A stretch of 64,000 nucleotides of DNA from Ahaetulla prasina (GCF_028640845.1 NC_080541.1:32565435-32629434), one strand, 5' to 3'. Shown: positions 43,177 to 54,189, numbered from the stretch's first letter. Made by a program: numbers and translations. The notes: generated by a model not told the origin, from the sequence alone.

Positions 43177-43365
43177 TGTTATGTTCGGGAAGTAACGAGG
43201 CTGGAGACCAGGGTAGTGACAACAGCTCTTTAATATAGGGTGAACCCAGCAACAGGCTGGGGGAAAACCTCTCCTTTTATACAGTTCTGCTGGAGGCTTC
43301 GTCCAATCAGCAACGTGCTGATTTCCCGCTCAAATATTTAAAGGCACAACTGTTAATACATAACA
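43177..43365 (-). repeat. Gypsy 5' LTR
   Basis: 189 bp, apparently identical to the LTR at 38066. It would drive transcription leftwards. Confidence 0.92.
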
Positions 43366-43374
43366 ATTGGCCTC

Positions 43375-44308
43375 CCTACAGGATAAACTAAAAAGAGAGA
43401 GAGAGGCATTAAAATCTAATGATACAGTTTGAGTACCACTTTTGATAGGGGTCTGGTGACACCATTTTAAATCCGAGCTACATTCAATAAAGCTGTCAAA
43501 ATATTTTCAAGGAAAAGGGCTTGAGAACACAAGCCTAGGGTGGAGGAATTGCTGAAGAGAGATACCAGAATAGGAAATAACCAAATAAGGTAATTGAAAC
43601 CATGAACAAGAATCAATTCATTAAGAATCAATTGTACTTTTCACTTTCAGGGCCCAGAAAACCAAATTCCTTTAAACAGAGAAAGTCAATAATGACCATT
43701 CAGATGCTGCTGAACTACAGTTCTTAGGACTACCAACCACTGTCCATGCAAATGGACCAGATGAGAGCTGATAGTGTCTCTTCCTTGCTTGCAAAGTGAA
43801 AGTCAGAGCGTGAGGCTTTTGTGTGGGGGTCAAAGACAATTTAGAAGGCATGAACCGTTTACAATGAAAGTCTTTCCACATGATGAAAAGCAACGGTAGA
43901 GCCTGTAGAATCTACCTATATCCACATTCCAGCCATAAAAGAGTTGTAGTTCATTAAAATGGTTCCACCTCACACTTTCAGAAACTTCTTTTAGGTGTTT
44001 CATCTGAAACACTTTCCTTTGTTGCTTCCCGCTAAGCAGGTTTGTTACCATCTTAATTCTACATTAGCTATAGAGTATGACTCATGACATTATTCAGATA
44101 ATAATGCTCAGTTTTCACTAAGTTTTTATTCTAAATTCATTCCCTGCAATGAACCCCAAATGGATAAAGCCTGGGAGAATGAGGCCACATGTTCTGCCAG
44201 AGGATAATTTAGTATCTTATTAACCCAAGAGTAACTGGCTGTTGCTGCTTGGTTACAAGATCTTAGTTAACAAGCGCAGGAAATCAGGTGCCAAGGTAGT
44301 TCAGATAA
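43375..44308. other. Intronic sequence, nothing recognised
   Basis: No supported feature. Confidence 0.4.
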
Positions 44309-44309
44309 T

Positions 44310-45236
44310 AATAATAACAACAGATTAGCAGAGTTGGAAGGGACCTTATAGGTCATCTAGTCCAATCCCCTGGCCTAAGCAGGAGACCCTGCGCCATTTC
44401 TGACAAATGGCAGTCCAATCTTTTCTTGAAAGTCTCAAGTGATGAAGCTCCCACAACTTCCGAAGGCAAGCTGTTCTATTGGTTGATTGTTCTCACCATC
44501 AGAAAGTTCCTCCTTATTTCCAGGTTGAACAGTTTCCATCCATTATTTCTTGTCTGGCCTTCCGGTGCTTTGGAAAATAGCTTGAACCCCCCTCCTCTCT
44601 ATGACAGCCCCTCAAATACTGGAATACTGCTATCATGTCTCCCCTGGTCCTTCTCTTCACTAGACTAGGCATGCCCAGTTCCTGTAACCGTTTTTCATAT
44701 GTTTTAGTCTCCAGTCCCCTAATCATCCTGATTGCTCTCCTCTGTACCTTTTTTCGAGTCTCAACATCTTTTTTATAGTGTGGTAACCAAAACTGGATGC
44801 AGTACTCTAGGTGTGGTCTTACCAAGGCTTTATAGAGTGGTATTAGTACCTCACTTGATCTTGATTGTATCCCTTAGTTAATGCAATTTAGGATAGTATT
44901 GGCTTTTTTGGCTGCCGCTGCACACTGCTGGCTCATATTTAGTTGGTTGTCCACTAAGACTCCTAGATCCCTCTCACAGTCACTGCTATTAAGCCTGGTT
45001 TCACCCAGTTTATATGTGTACTGGTTTTTCTTACTTAAGTGTAGGACTTCTCTACATTGAATTTCATTTTGTTAGATAGGGCCCAGTGTTCAAGTCTGTC
45101 AAGATCCATCTGGATCTTGAGCCTATCTTCTAGGGTGTTAGCTATTCCTGCCAGTTTAGTATCATCTGCAAATTTGGTAAGTTCTCCTTCTATTCCCTCA
45201 TCTAAGTTGTTTATGAAGAACGACTTAAAAAAAGAA
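44310..45236 (-). mobile_element. CR1 LINE 3' part, minus strand
   Basis: The CR1 3' end (GCAGAGTTGGAAGGGACCTT) is on the left. Going right on the plus strand it extends through the RT C-terminus (HLEYCIQFWLPHYKKD and MIRGLETKTYEKRLQELG, read on the minus strand) and ends near TTTATGAAGAACGACTTAAA. It is 5'-truncated, with several frame breaks. Confidence 0.8.
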
Positions 45237-45239
45237 TAA

Positions 45240-46700
45240 TACAGGTTTATTGCATGCTACCACTCTCTACAAGAATCTGAACTACTAACAGTCAAAGCAA
45301 GCTGGCAGTAAATAAGAGCCAATGGAATTCAAGCTAGGCTGGAGTTAGATGTCTTGTGGGTGCGAAGGGACTCAAGACTGATGACATGCTTGACCACCAT
45401 CCCCCTTGGGCTCAATCTGGCCATCTCTTAAATCAGTTATTTTTACATGGATACAAGATGTCCCAAGAAAATGTATTATTTTCCTGCAGTGCAAATCCCA
45501 TTATGGGAAAAGGGAAAGTTTTTGTTAAGTCTTCTCCACCTGAGCTTCATTGGCTGTACAAATAAAGCATTAGAGAGCATTGGAGGACTGGGGTTTTGCA
45601 TGCTTGGGTTGCTGGTGGCATTTCCTTCCCATTCAGTGATTTTTCAGTCTAAGCAAGTGTTGTTTGTCTAACTAAGCATTTCCGATCTTTTGCAATGGTT
45701 AATTAAATCTATCACAGTACACTGAAAATGCTCAATTATTCTCATCATAATATAATGCATCACAATTAAGAATATTTTATTGCCTGACTCCACTGTGATC
45801 TGGGCCCCTGAATAGACTGTGAAAAATTACATCAAAAATATTAACAGTAATTATTTTAAGTGCTTAACTAAATATGCATTATGCTACGAATTGGAATTTT
45901 TTTTTTTAATAAAGCTCACATTCACTATGGTAGGGTGGCAAAACTTTCTTCAAGCTGAAGGTCACACTTGGCATCTGAATAGCATGCCAGGAGCGGCATC
46001 TAAGGAGGAAGCAGGACCAAGCAAAGAAATAGATAGCAACAAGGCAACCATTAATTGAAATGTTCTCTATGATGTATACTTATTTTTCCCTTCTGTTTCC
46101 ATAAATATGACAATTTGGTGGAAACTTTTGGACAGGAGCTATGGTTCTACCTAAAAGGCTTTGACTATCCACATTCTGGCATCTGAGGTGTGCATCATGA
46201 TCTTTTGGGATGACTTGTAGGAGTTCGGTGGGGCACAACCAAAGGCAAAGTAGTCAAATATGGGTTTTTTTCTTTTTCTGAATTACCTTTTCTCTTTTAC
46301 TTCTTCTTCTTTCCCCCATCCCCAGCAGTCAACCAGAGCAGAAGTCACATGTTCTTTAAAGACACTTTTATTGTGTTGTAAAAGGAAGTCATAAATAAAC
46401 CTATATTTCTGCACTTCAGGAGTTCCCAATCCAATGCCTTCAGACACATTAGATCAACTCCTGTACTTCTAATGTCTAGAACAGGATTCCTCAAAATAGT
46501 GAATATTAAACCTCAAGGGCTGATGGGACTATTCATTAATGTTGTTATTTGTACTACTATTAAAGTAGCATTTATGAAAATATTTTAATATAATAAATGA
46601 TTTGGGGTTAATTAAAATATGAAACTTCATGAAGGGGTCAATGAGCTGAAAAGTTCAACCCCTGATCTAATCATAATCTAGGGATTATGATAGTTGGTAT
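45240..46700. other. Intronic sequence with one short dispersed repeat
   Basis: Mostly unrecognised. About 75 bp at 45541-45612 (GAGCTTCATTGGCTGTACAA, then TTTTGCATGCTTGGGTTG) recurs at 51641-51710 and is an unnamed repeat. Confidence 0.45.
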
Positions 46701-46708
46701 CCAACACA

Positions 46709-48396
46709 TAGAATAGAATAGAATAGAATTTTATTGGCCAAGTGTGATTGGACACACAAGGAATTTGTCTTGGTGCATATGCTCTCAGGGGACATAAAAG
46801 AAAAGATACGTTCATCAAGGTACAACATTTACAACACAATTGATGATCAATATATCAATATAAATCATAAGGATTGCCAGCAACAAGTTATAGTCATACA
46901 GTCATAAGTGGAAAGAGATTGGTGATGGGAACTATGAAACGATTAATAGTAGTGCAGATTCAGTAAATAGTCTGACAGTGTTGAGGGAATTATTTGTTTA
47001 GCAGAGTGATGGCCTTCGGGAAAAAACTGTTCTTGCGTCTAGTTGTTCTGGTGTGCAGTGCTCTATAGCGTCGTTTTGAGGGTAGGAGTTGAAACAGTTT
47101 ATGTCCAGGATGCGAGGGATCTGCAAATATTTTCACGGCTCTCTTCTTGATTCGTGCAGTATACAGGTCCTCAATGGAAGGCAAGTTGGTAGCAATTATT
47201 TTTTCTGCAGTTCTAATTATCCTCTGAAGTCTGTGTTTTTCTTGTTGGGTTGCAGAACCGAACCAGACAGTTATAGAGGTGCAAATGACAGACTCAATAA
47301 TTCCTCTGTAGAACTGGATCAGCAGCTCCTTGGGCAGTTTGAGCTTACTGAGTTGGCGCAGAAAGAACATTCTTTGTTGTCCTTTTTTAATGATGTTTTT
47401 GATGTTAGCTGTCCATTTGAGATCTTGCGATATGATAGAACCCAGAAATTTGAAGTTTTCTACTGTTGATACTGTGTTGTCAAGTATTGTGAGAGGTGGA
47501 AGTATGGAAGGGTTTTTCCTAAAATCTACCACCATTTCTACGGTTTTGAGTGTGTTCAGTTCCAGATTGTTTTGGTTGCACCACAAGGCTAGTCGTTCGA
47601 CCTCTCGTCTATATGCGGATTCGTCATTGTCTCGAATGAGACCAATCACTGTTGTGTCATCTGCGAACTTCAGTAGCTTAACAAATGGATCATTGGAGAT
47701 GCAGTCATTGGTATACAGAGAGAAGAGAAGTGGGGAGAGCACACAGCCTTGGGGGGCCCCTGTGCTAATTGTACAGGTATTTGATGTGATCTTGCTTAGC
47801 TTCACCTGCTGCTTCCTGTTTGTTAGGAAGCTTGTGATCCACTTACAAGTCTGTTCCGGTACCTGTAGCTGGTTTAGCTTAGTTAGAAGAATGTCTGGAA
47901 TGATGGTATTGAATGCTGAACTAAAGTCTACAAAAAGGACCCTTGCATAGGTCTTTGGAGACTCAAGATGTTGTAGGATGTAGTGCAGAGCCATATTAAC
48001 AGCATCATCTGTTGATCTATTTGCTCGGTATGCAAATTGCAAGGGGTCTAAAAGCGGATTCGTGATGGTTTTCAGGTAGGAAAGCACTAGCCTTTCAAAG
48101 GTTTTCATGACTACAGATGTTAGAGCAACTGGTCTGTAGTCATTTAGTTCCTTGATGGTGGGCTTCTTCGGCACTGGGATGATGGTAGAGCGTTTGAAGC
48201 AAGAAGGAACATAGCACATCTCTAGTGATTTATTGAAAATATGGGTGAAGATGGGGGCCAATTGGTCAGCACAGACTTTTAAGCAAGAAGGAGTTATCTT
48301 GTCTGGGCCTGGCGCTTTTCCTGGCTTTTGTCTGTGAAATAGGTCCTGCACTTCCTTTTCTGTGATCACTAGGGGTTGTGAACCCAATGAAATTTT
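46709..48396 (-). mobile_element. Rex1/CR1-L3-like LINE, 5'-truncated, intact RT frame
   Basis: The (AGAAT)n tail and 3' UTR are at the left and the truncation point is at the right, just before the RT. It has a single intact 465-codon frame (48387-46990). It is about 98-99% identical by eye to the copy at 6440 but without that copy's one-base deletions. It is probably a young insertion. Confidence 0.88.
46990..48387 (-). CDS. Rex1-like LINE reverse transcriptase (truncated ORF2)
   Basis: A 465-codon open frame with the full RT. KAPGPDKITPSCLK lies near residue 23, LNDYRPVALTSVVMKTFERL near 81, FVDFSSAFNTIIP near 151, STGAPQGCVLSPLLFSLYT near 210, the catalytic FADDTTVIGL near 241 and the C-terminal SFFPKAITLLNK. 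All catalytic aspartates are present. The endonuclease half is lost, because the insertion is truncated at the codon for MGSQP. There is no promoter, so it is an open but not necessarily expressed frame. It is the cleanest transposon ORF in the window. Confidence 0.85.
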   Translation of the reverse strand: MGSQPLVITEKEVQDLFHRQKPGKAPGPDKITPSCLKVCADQLAPIFTHIFNKSLEMCYVPSCFKRSTIIPVPKKPTIKELNDYRPVALTSVVMKTFERLVLSYLKTITNPLLDPLQFAYRANRSTDDAVNMALHYILQHLESPKTYARVLFVDFSSAFNTIIPDILLTKLNQLQVPEQTCKWITSFLTNRKQQVKLSKITSNTCTISTGAPQGCVLSPLLFSLYTNDCISNDPFVKLLKFADDTTVIGLIRDNDESAYRREVERLALWCNQNNLELNTLKTVEMVVDFRKNPSILPPLTILDNTVSTVENFKFLGSIISQDLKWTANIKNIIKKGQQRMFFLRQLSKLKLPKELLIQFYRGIIESVICTSITVWFGSATQQEKHRLQRIIRTAEKIIATNLPSIEDLYTARIKKRAVKIFADPSHPGHKLFQLLPSKRRYRALHTRTTRRKNSFFPKAITLLNK

Positions 48397-48399
48397 CTA

Positions 48400-48620
48400 A
48401 CTTCACATCTGAAGGAGATGAAGTTAGAAAAAAATTGCTATGTATACTAACCTGGATGTTCTATCTTATTGAAGTTAATGAGATTCACTTCAGAATAGAT
48501 GCCTACAAAATTAGCTACTTTGTCCTTTTAGCCAAATGCAATCAACATGATATTTCTGGTGTATATTTTTACTCCAAAAAATGCACATTTTAGATTAAAA
48601 TGAAAAATAATTTTCTTTTC
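48400..48620. other. Intronic sequence, nothing recognised
   Basis: AT-rich, no supported feature. Confidence 0.4.
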
Positions 48621-48626
48621 ATCACA

Positions 48627-49010
48627 TGTGGTCCTCAAATTACAACCATTTGTTCAGTAACTATTCAAAGTTATTCAAACTATTCAACAGCACTGTTTTA
48701 TGATCATTTTTCAAACTTACAACCATTGCAACATCTCCATGGACACATGATCAAAATTTGGACATTTGGCAACTGGCATTTATTTATACCAGTTAAAATG
48801 TCCTGGGGTCATGTGATCACCTTCAGACAAGCAAAATCAATGGGGAAGCCAGATTCATTTAACAATCACATTATTCACTTAACAACTGCAGTGATTCACT
48901 TAACAACTGTGACAAGAAAGGTCCTAAAATGGGGCAAAACTCAATAACTGTCTTGCTGAGGAACAAAAATTTTGGGCTCAGTTGTGGTCCTAAGTCAACA
49001 ACTGCCTATG
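48627..49010. mobile_element. CAGGTAGTCC-family MITE, older copy
   Basis: It matches the copy at 36921 throughout: TCATGTGATCACCTT, TTCACTTAACAACTGCAGTG, CCTAAAATGGGGCAAAACTC, then TTTTGGGCTCAGTTGTGGTC. The terminal inverted repeats are decayed (GTGGTCCTCAAATTAC and GTGGTCCTAAGTCAAC). Confidence 0.7.
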
Positions 49011-49014
49011 CTTC

Positions 49015-49235
49015 CAACTTCTCTTATTTTTAGAATTATTTTTTTTAAAATTGGTTCATTCGAGACATTTTTTGATTAAAAGTACTAAATTCAAATCAGT
49101 GATATCATATACAAATTTAATTCTTAAATTATCTGTCTTCTTTGAATAAATATGCAACCAAGTTTCAAAATGTGAATTCTGAATCAACTCATAATATTGA
49201 ATGTTTTGGTGCAATCAAGATAAACTAAGAACTTT
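49015..49235. other. Intronic sequence, nothing recognised
   Basis: AT-rich, no supported feature. Confidence 0.4.
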
Positions 49236-49236
49236 T

Positions 49237-49867
49237 CAAGGAGCTGCTGATCCAGTTCTACAGAGGAATTATTGAGTCTGTCATTTGCACCTCTATAACT
49301 GTCTGGTTCGGTTCTGCAACCCAACAAGAAAAACACAGACTTCAGAGGATAATTAGAACTGCAGAAAAAATAATTGCTACCAACTTGCCTTCCATTGAGG
49401 ATCTGTATACTGCACGAATCAAGAAGAGAGCCGTGAAAATATTTGCAGATCCCTCGCATCCTGGACATAAACTGTTTCAACTCCTACCCTCAAAACGACG
49501 CTATAGAGCACTGCACACCAGAACAACTAGAGACAAGAACAGTTTTTTCCCGAAGGCCATCACTCTGCTAAACAAATAATTCCCTCAACACTGTCAGACT
49601 ATTTACTGAATCTGCACTACTATTAATCGTTTCATAGTTCCCATCACCAATCTCTTTCCACTTATGACTGTATGACTATAACTTGTTGCTGGCAATCCTT
49701 ATGATTTATATTGATATATTGATCATCAATTGTGTTGTAAATGTTGTACCTTGATGAATGTATCTTTTCTTTTATGTACACTGAGAGCATATGCACCAAG
49801 ACAAATTCCTTGTGTGTCCAATCACACTTGGCCAATAAAATTCTATTCTATTCTATTCTATTCTATT
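49237..49867 (+). mobile_element. Rex1-like LINE 3' fragment, plus strand
   Basis: It starts in the C-terminal coding region (AAGGAGCTGCTGATCCAGTT). It has an intact C-terminal frame to the stop after ITLLNK, the 3' UTR and an (ATTCT)n tail of about five units. Confidence 0.85.
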
Positions 49868-50205
49868 AATTTTCTTTACTTTCCTTCTATTAATTGAATA
49901 TGCCATGGCTACCAATCACTAATATAAAGGAGCAGATTTCTACTTCCATTTAGAAATATGAGCAGTACAGTCTACAATTTCCTATGTGAAGGAACATAAT
50001 CACCACCTATCAGAATAAATGTGCTGACTGAAACAAAGCTATCAGCAGACCACATTGGATAGTTATTATTTTCCCTTTTTTTTTTTTGCCAAATTTCTAT
50101 TTTATTCAAAAAGGTTAAATACCAAAGAAAAAAATTCAAAGACAAAACAATGCTAAATAAGAACATTAAATAATGTGACTTGAAAGGTCAAAAAACAAAC
50201 ACACA

Positions 50206-50398
50206 TAGAATAGAATAGAATAGAATAGAATAGGATAGAATAGAATAGAATAGAATAGAATAGAATAGAATAGAATAGAATAGAACAGAACAGAACAGAA
50301 TAGAATTTTTTTATTGGCCAAGTGTGATTGGACACACAAGGAATTTGTCTTGGTGCATATGCTCTCAGCGTACATAAAAGAAAAGATACTTTCATCAA
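50206..50398 (-). mobile_element. Rex1-like LINE tail with expanded (AGAAT)n
   Basis: Only the last ~90 bp of the 3' UTR (TTATTGGCCAAGTGTGATTG, complemented) is present, followed by about 20 AGAAT/AGAAC units at 50206-50305. The array appears to have expanded from the LINE tail. Confidence 0.85.
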
Positions 50399-50399
50399 A

Positions 50400-51330
50400 C
50401 ATTATTTATCCACCCTAGTTAAACATTGAAAAATATACTGCAGCAATAATAGTTTTACTTATTATCTTTAGGGATTTTTTAAAAGACTTTGGTACTTTTT
50501 TCTTGGTCTTTCCCAAATGCTGACATCACAGTCAAAGGACTGAGCCCTAACCAAAGACAGAATTCTAAACAGATCTATCCGAGTTCTATTGATTCCAATG
50601 GTGTTACTTCTGAATAAATATGCATAGGACTACATTGTAAGCATACTCATGCTTACAATATTCAAAGAAATTAGGCACCCTTGAAACCGTGTTAAATTAC
50701 AGCCTGGGAATGTAAACTCTGAGCAGCCTACACTTGATTCTACAAGGCAATACAAAGCCACAAACAAAGTAGACATACTATAAATCTGCTTTCAGGTTTT
50801 TCTTTTTTATTTCCAGAGACAAGTGCTGCCCATTTTGAAGTATCAACTGGGAATGCATGTGTGGGTGGAAACATCCTTAGAGCAAACAAGCACAGTATTG
50901 CTGCTAAATTAAAGAAACATCTGAACAGCAATCCTAAATAAATGAAAAAATTGGAAACTTCCAAGTACTTTACTGTTTCTTTCCCACAGAGAAAATATGA
51001 CTGAAAGTAGTCAGTCTCACTGTGGTACTAAAACTGCATTTTTGTCCATATGAGCTCTAATTATTCTTTTAATTATAACACATACATTCCCATATGAATG
51101 AAGTACAACTTCCCTGGTTATTTCCATAAAACAATACATGAGTGCAAATATTGTAATAATAGTTAGCAACAAAACTACCTAATTTAACTTTCAGTTTAAA
51201 ATGGTTTTCTACCCTCAAAAGACCATTTCTCATTAAGTTATTGCTTCTGGAATGGAAGTTTTCTGAATACTCAGTGGTTTTCTGGCAGGCAGGGACACAT
51301 GCTCATTTTCTACACTGCGAAGAAAATGTC
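50400..51330. other. Intronic sequence, nothing recognised
   Basis: AT-rich, no supported feature. Confidence 0.4.
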
Positions 51331-51332
51331 CT

Positions 51333-51550
51333 AAAGATGCTTTTTTAAAAAGCAACTGGACTTTGTTTTTCCTTGAAGACATTTTGCTTCTCATCCAAGA
51401 AGCTTCTTCAGTTCTGAAGCATGAACTGAATGAATTGAAGAAGTTGCTTGGATGAGAAGTGAAATGCCTTCAAGGAAAAATAAAGTCCAGTTGCCTATTG
51501 AAAAAGCACCTTTGGGACAACCATGATCTGGATGACTGAGAATCCCCTTA
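51333..51550. repeat. Foldback repeat, same family as 25445
   Basis: Two head-to-head arms: AAAAAGCAACTGGACTTTG and CTTCTCATCCAAGAAGCTTC on the left, then GATGAGAAGTGAAATGCCTT and AAAGTCCAGTTGCC on the right. The right arm continues with AAAAAGCACCTTTGGGACAA and GGATGACTGAGAATC. Confidence 0.55.
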
Positions 51551-51810
51551 CACATTTGCTAAGAGAATAGCTTCCAAAACAAAAAAACAACAGGGGGGGG
51601 GAGGGAACTTAAAAGAGCAATCTCCAGCATCATTCTCCATCTGAGCTTCATTGGCTCTACAGATAAAGCATTGAAGGGCATTGAAGGGCTGGGTTTTTGC
51701 ATGCTTGGGTTGCAAAAAGCTATGCAGAAGTGACAAAAAGCTATGCAGACATGTTTTAAACTACAAGTAGCCCTATTCTCCCAGGTTTAAAAACATTGGA
51801 GGCTGTGCAG

Positions 51811-52080
51811 GTTTGGATGAAGAGGAACTGTCTCTGAGTCAGTCCTATCAAGACTGTGCTTGGATGAGGAGGAAATGTCTCTGAGACAGTCCTGCCAAGA
51901 CTGAGTTTGGATGAGACCGAGTTTGGATGAGACCAAGTTTGAATGAGACCGAGTTTGGATGAGACCGAGTTTGGATGAGACCGAGTTTGGATGAAGAGGT
52001 ACTGTCTCTGAGACAGTCCTACCAATGATGAGTTTGAATGAGGAGTTTGGATGTCTGTGAGACAGTCCTACTAAGACCGA
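51811..52080. repeat. Nested minisatellite (47-bp and 16-bp units)
   Basis: Two ~47-bp units (GTTTGGATGARGAGGAAMTG, then TCTCTGAGWCAGTCCT) are followed by six 16-bp units (GAGTTTGGATGAGACC) at 51903-51998, then two more degenerate long units. The short unit is the first part of the long one, so the array grew at two scales. Confidence 0.85.
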
Positions 52081-52084
52081 ATGG

Positions 52085-52283
52085 CTGTGACCCGCCCACC
52101 CCCCAATTTGGGATTATTGCATCTTTGACTTTGGATGGTATAGCACTTCCTACATCAAGGTTGCTATGGAATCAGCATCTTTCTAGACTCTGAGTTTTCA
52201 AGTAGGAAAGCAGGTGTTCACTGTGGGTAACAGAGCCTTTGAAAAACTCCATCTGATGTGTTAGTTATGCCATTTCTATTTAT
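52085..52283. other. Intronic sequence, nothing recognised
   Basis: No supported feature. Confidence 0.4.
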
Positions 52284-52284
52284 T

Positions 52285-52558
52285 TATTTATTATTATTTT
52301 TTATTTGAATTTATATCCCGCCCTTCTCCGAAGACTCAGGGCGGCTTACACTGTGTTAAGCAATAGTCTTCATCCATTTGTACATTATATACAAAGTCAA
52401 CTTTATTGCCTCCAACAATCTGGGTCCTCATTTTACCTACCTTATAAAGGATGGAAGGCTGAGTCAACCTTGGGCCTGGTGGGACTTGAACTTGCAGTAA
52501 CTGCAAGCAGCTGTGTTAATAACAGACAGACTTAGTCTGTTGAGCCACCAGAGGCCCT
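52285..52558 (-). mobile_element. tRNA-derived SINE, minus strand
   Basis: The hairpin tail is at the left (ATCCCGCCCTTCTCC/GGGCGGCTTACACT) and the tRNA-like head at the right. The body matches the SINE at 36427. It has a few changes in the B box (GGGACTTGAACTTGC, complemented). Confidence 0.85.
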
Positions 52559-52564
52559 AGATGC

Positions 52565-52919
52565 GGGAGTGGTTGTGTTCAGTCATGCCCTATTCAACTT
52601 ATAGCTTGACAATGTCATCTATATGGGCTGCCCTTGAAGATCACCTGGAAGCTTCAACTGGTTCAGAATGTGGCAGCACAAGCAGTAATGGGGATGCAGT
52701 AATGGGGATGCTGCAGTATATCTAGGTAATACCTCAACTTCAGGAACTGCACTAGTTGCTGGTTTACTTCTGGGTGGAATTTAGTGCTGGTTGTTACCAA
52801 TAAAGCCTTACATGACATGGAGTCAGGTTAATTCAGGAACTCTTTCTCTCCCATCGCATCTCCATAACCAATTTTATCTTGCAAGGTTGGTCCTCCTTGG
52901 GTTTCTTCAATTGAGCAAT
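52565..52919 (+). mobile_element. Old L2 3' fragment, left part
   Basis: Decayed L2 RT C-terminal coding sequence. GGCTGCCCTTGAAGATCACC, then CAACTGGTTCAGAATGTGGC and ACTTCTGGGTGGAATTTAG correspond to the L2 LQLVQNAAAR and LHWLPV regions. It is interrupted by an LTR and resumes at 53550. Confidence 0.65.
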
Positions 52920-53549
52920 TGACCCAGCCTTAACAGAAGCAAGAAACAGACTCTTTCTCATGAAAACCCCTCTTTATTTACCTCTTGTGAACTAATTGCA
53001 TTAGCCCACCGAAAAGTCCAGGCAAGAGTCCTGAAGGAGTTAACTGCAGCACAGACTTTATCAGTTTCTTGCGATAATTGCAAGGCTGTGAGCTCCCATC
53101 CAAAAGACTGCAAATTAAATTCTGGCAAGCAGTCTTTGTGGCACGAAACATAATGAGCAAAATCTCCAGAAATATGAACTGTTGTCTCCTATGACAACCA
53201 CTCCCCTTTCCTTCTATTTATTCCCCAGCCAGGGAGGGGACATTCAGCATCCACGTTTGCTATGCTTCCCGAGTCGACTCCTTGTCCTCCATTGTTCACC
53301 TCTCCTAACTGCTCTGTGCATACGTGCATCTGGAACAGGCCCCAGCTGTTCTTCTTCCCCACTCATCTCAAAGGCAGCTGCCTCTCCGGTGGCTGGGAAA
53401 TGTCAGACAGCCCTGGCTCTATCTCTTTGTCTGATGCTGAGCATCTATCAGAGCCTTCCCCAAACTCCAGAACTGGCCCAAGTTCTTCCCCAACCTCCTC
53501 ATCGTCCATGTCTGCCGCCAGTTCTGCTGGCAGCTGGCAGGGCATAACA
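52920..53549 (-). mobile_element. LTR, minus strand, inserted in an L2
   Basis: On the minus strand it begins TGTTATGCCCTGCCAGC and shares the early ACATGGACGATGAGGAGG-type region with the LTRs at 12361 and 14119. It contains AATAAA signals and ends near GGCTGGGTCA. It splits an L2 sequence. A CAAT tetramer lies at both edges, but a clear 5-bp duplication could not be assigned. No internal region remains, so it is a solo LTR. Confidence 0.65.
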
Positions 53550-53740
53550 ATATCATCTATTGGAACCCAAGAAGTGTTTCTGCTCTGCAACAGAACTTGC
53601 CCTCGGGAATGAGGTCCCCCCTTAATTATAGATGGCCCTTCACTTTTCTGTTCTTTAGAAGAGCCATAAAGACCAAGTTGAATGAGACACCTTGCTTTGT
53701 GCTTGCCATCTTTTATCTTTACGTTGTATTGATTTTATTG
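53550..53740 (+). mobile_element. Old L2 3' fragment, right part
   Basis: It continues the L2 from 52919 with CTATTGGAACCCAAGAAGTG, GGGAATGAGGTCCCCCCTTA and TTCTTTAGAAGAGCCATAAA, the L2 coding end before the 3' UTR. Confidence 0.6.
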
Positions 53741-54009
53741 TAATGTCTACAGAGATTTTCAGTCAGCCAGGCCATCCAGTTGCCTCTTGAAAAAGCACCT
53801 TTGGGATTTTATTATAATGTTTTATCTTTGAATGAAAGTTGTATGCATTAAGGGACTTGAGAGGGCATTTCAGAATTGTTGAGCGTCAAGCAAATTAAAA
53901 GTTTAATCAACCACATCATCCTTCCTACTCATTCCACTGTCTGCATAAATTTGCCCTATATTTTGTGGAAAAGCAAAAACCCTCTCTCCCTCCCTTCCCC
54001 CACTCTCCC

Positions 54010-54158
<149 letters not shown>

Positions 54159-54189
54159 CACACATACACACACACAAATACACACACAC

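Larger units (their letters stand above)
38066..43365 (-). mobile_element. Ty3/Gypsy LTR retrotransposon, young, rearranged
   Basis: A 5.3-kb element on the minus strand with two 189-bp LTRs that read identical by eye. It has a perfect 5-bp target duplication ATTGG (38061-38065 and 43366-43370), a tRNA-type primer binding site and a purine-rich tract. Order on the minus strand is 5' LTR, PBS, gag with zinc knuckle, protease, RT, RNase H, integrase, C-terminal tail, PPT, 3' LTR. The gag and pol frames are broken by small indels, and about 757 bp spanning protease to RT is tandemly duplicated. No env-like frame was seen. Identical LTRs argue for recent insertion, so the breaks are either inherited from a defective source, made during reverse transcription, or assembly errors. 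Confidence 0.92.

Noticed and set aside
50206..50305. CRISPR-like array
   Set aside because: It is a continuous pentanucleotide microsatellite with no spacers, in a vertebrate genome.
51811..52080. Repeat protein (SHPNSVSSKL repeats on the minus strand)
   Set aside because: It is a minisatellite translation.
53182..53612. Overlapping frames of 116-121 codons
   Set aside because: They lie within an LTR and its L2 flank and have no domain; openness is due to GC-rich LTR composition.
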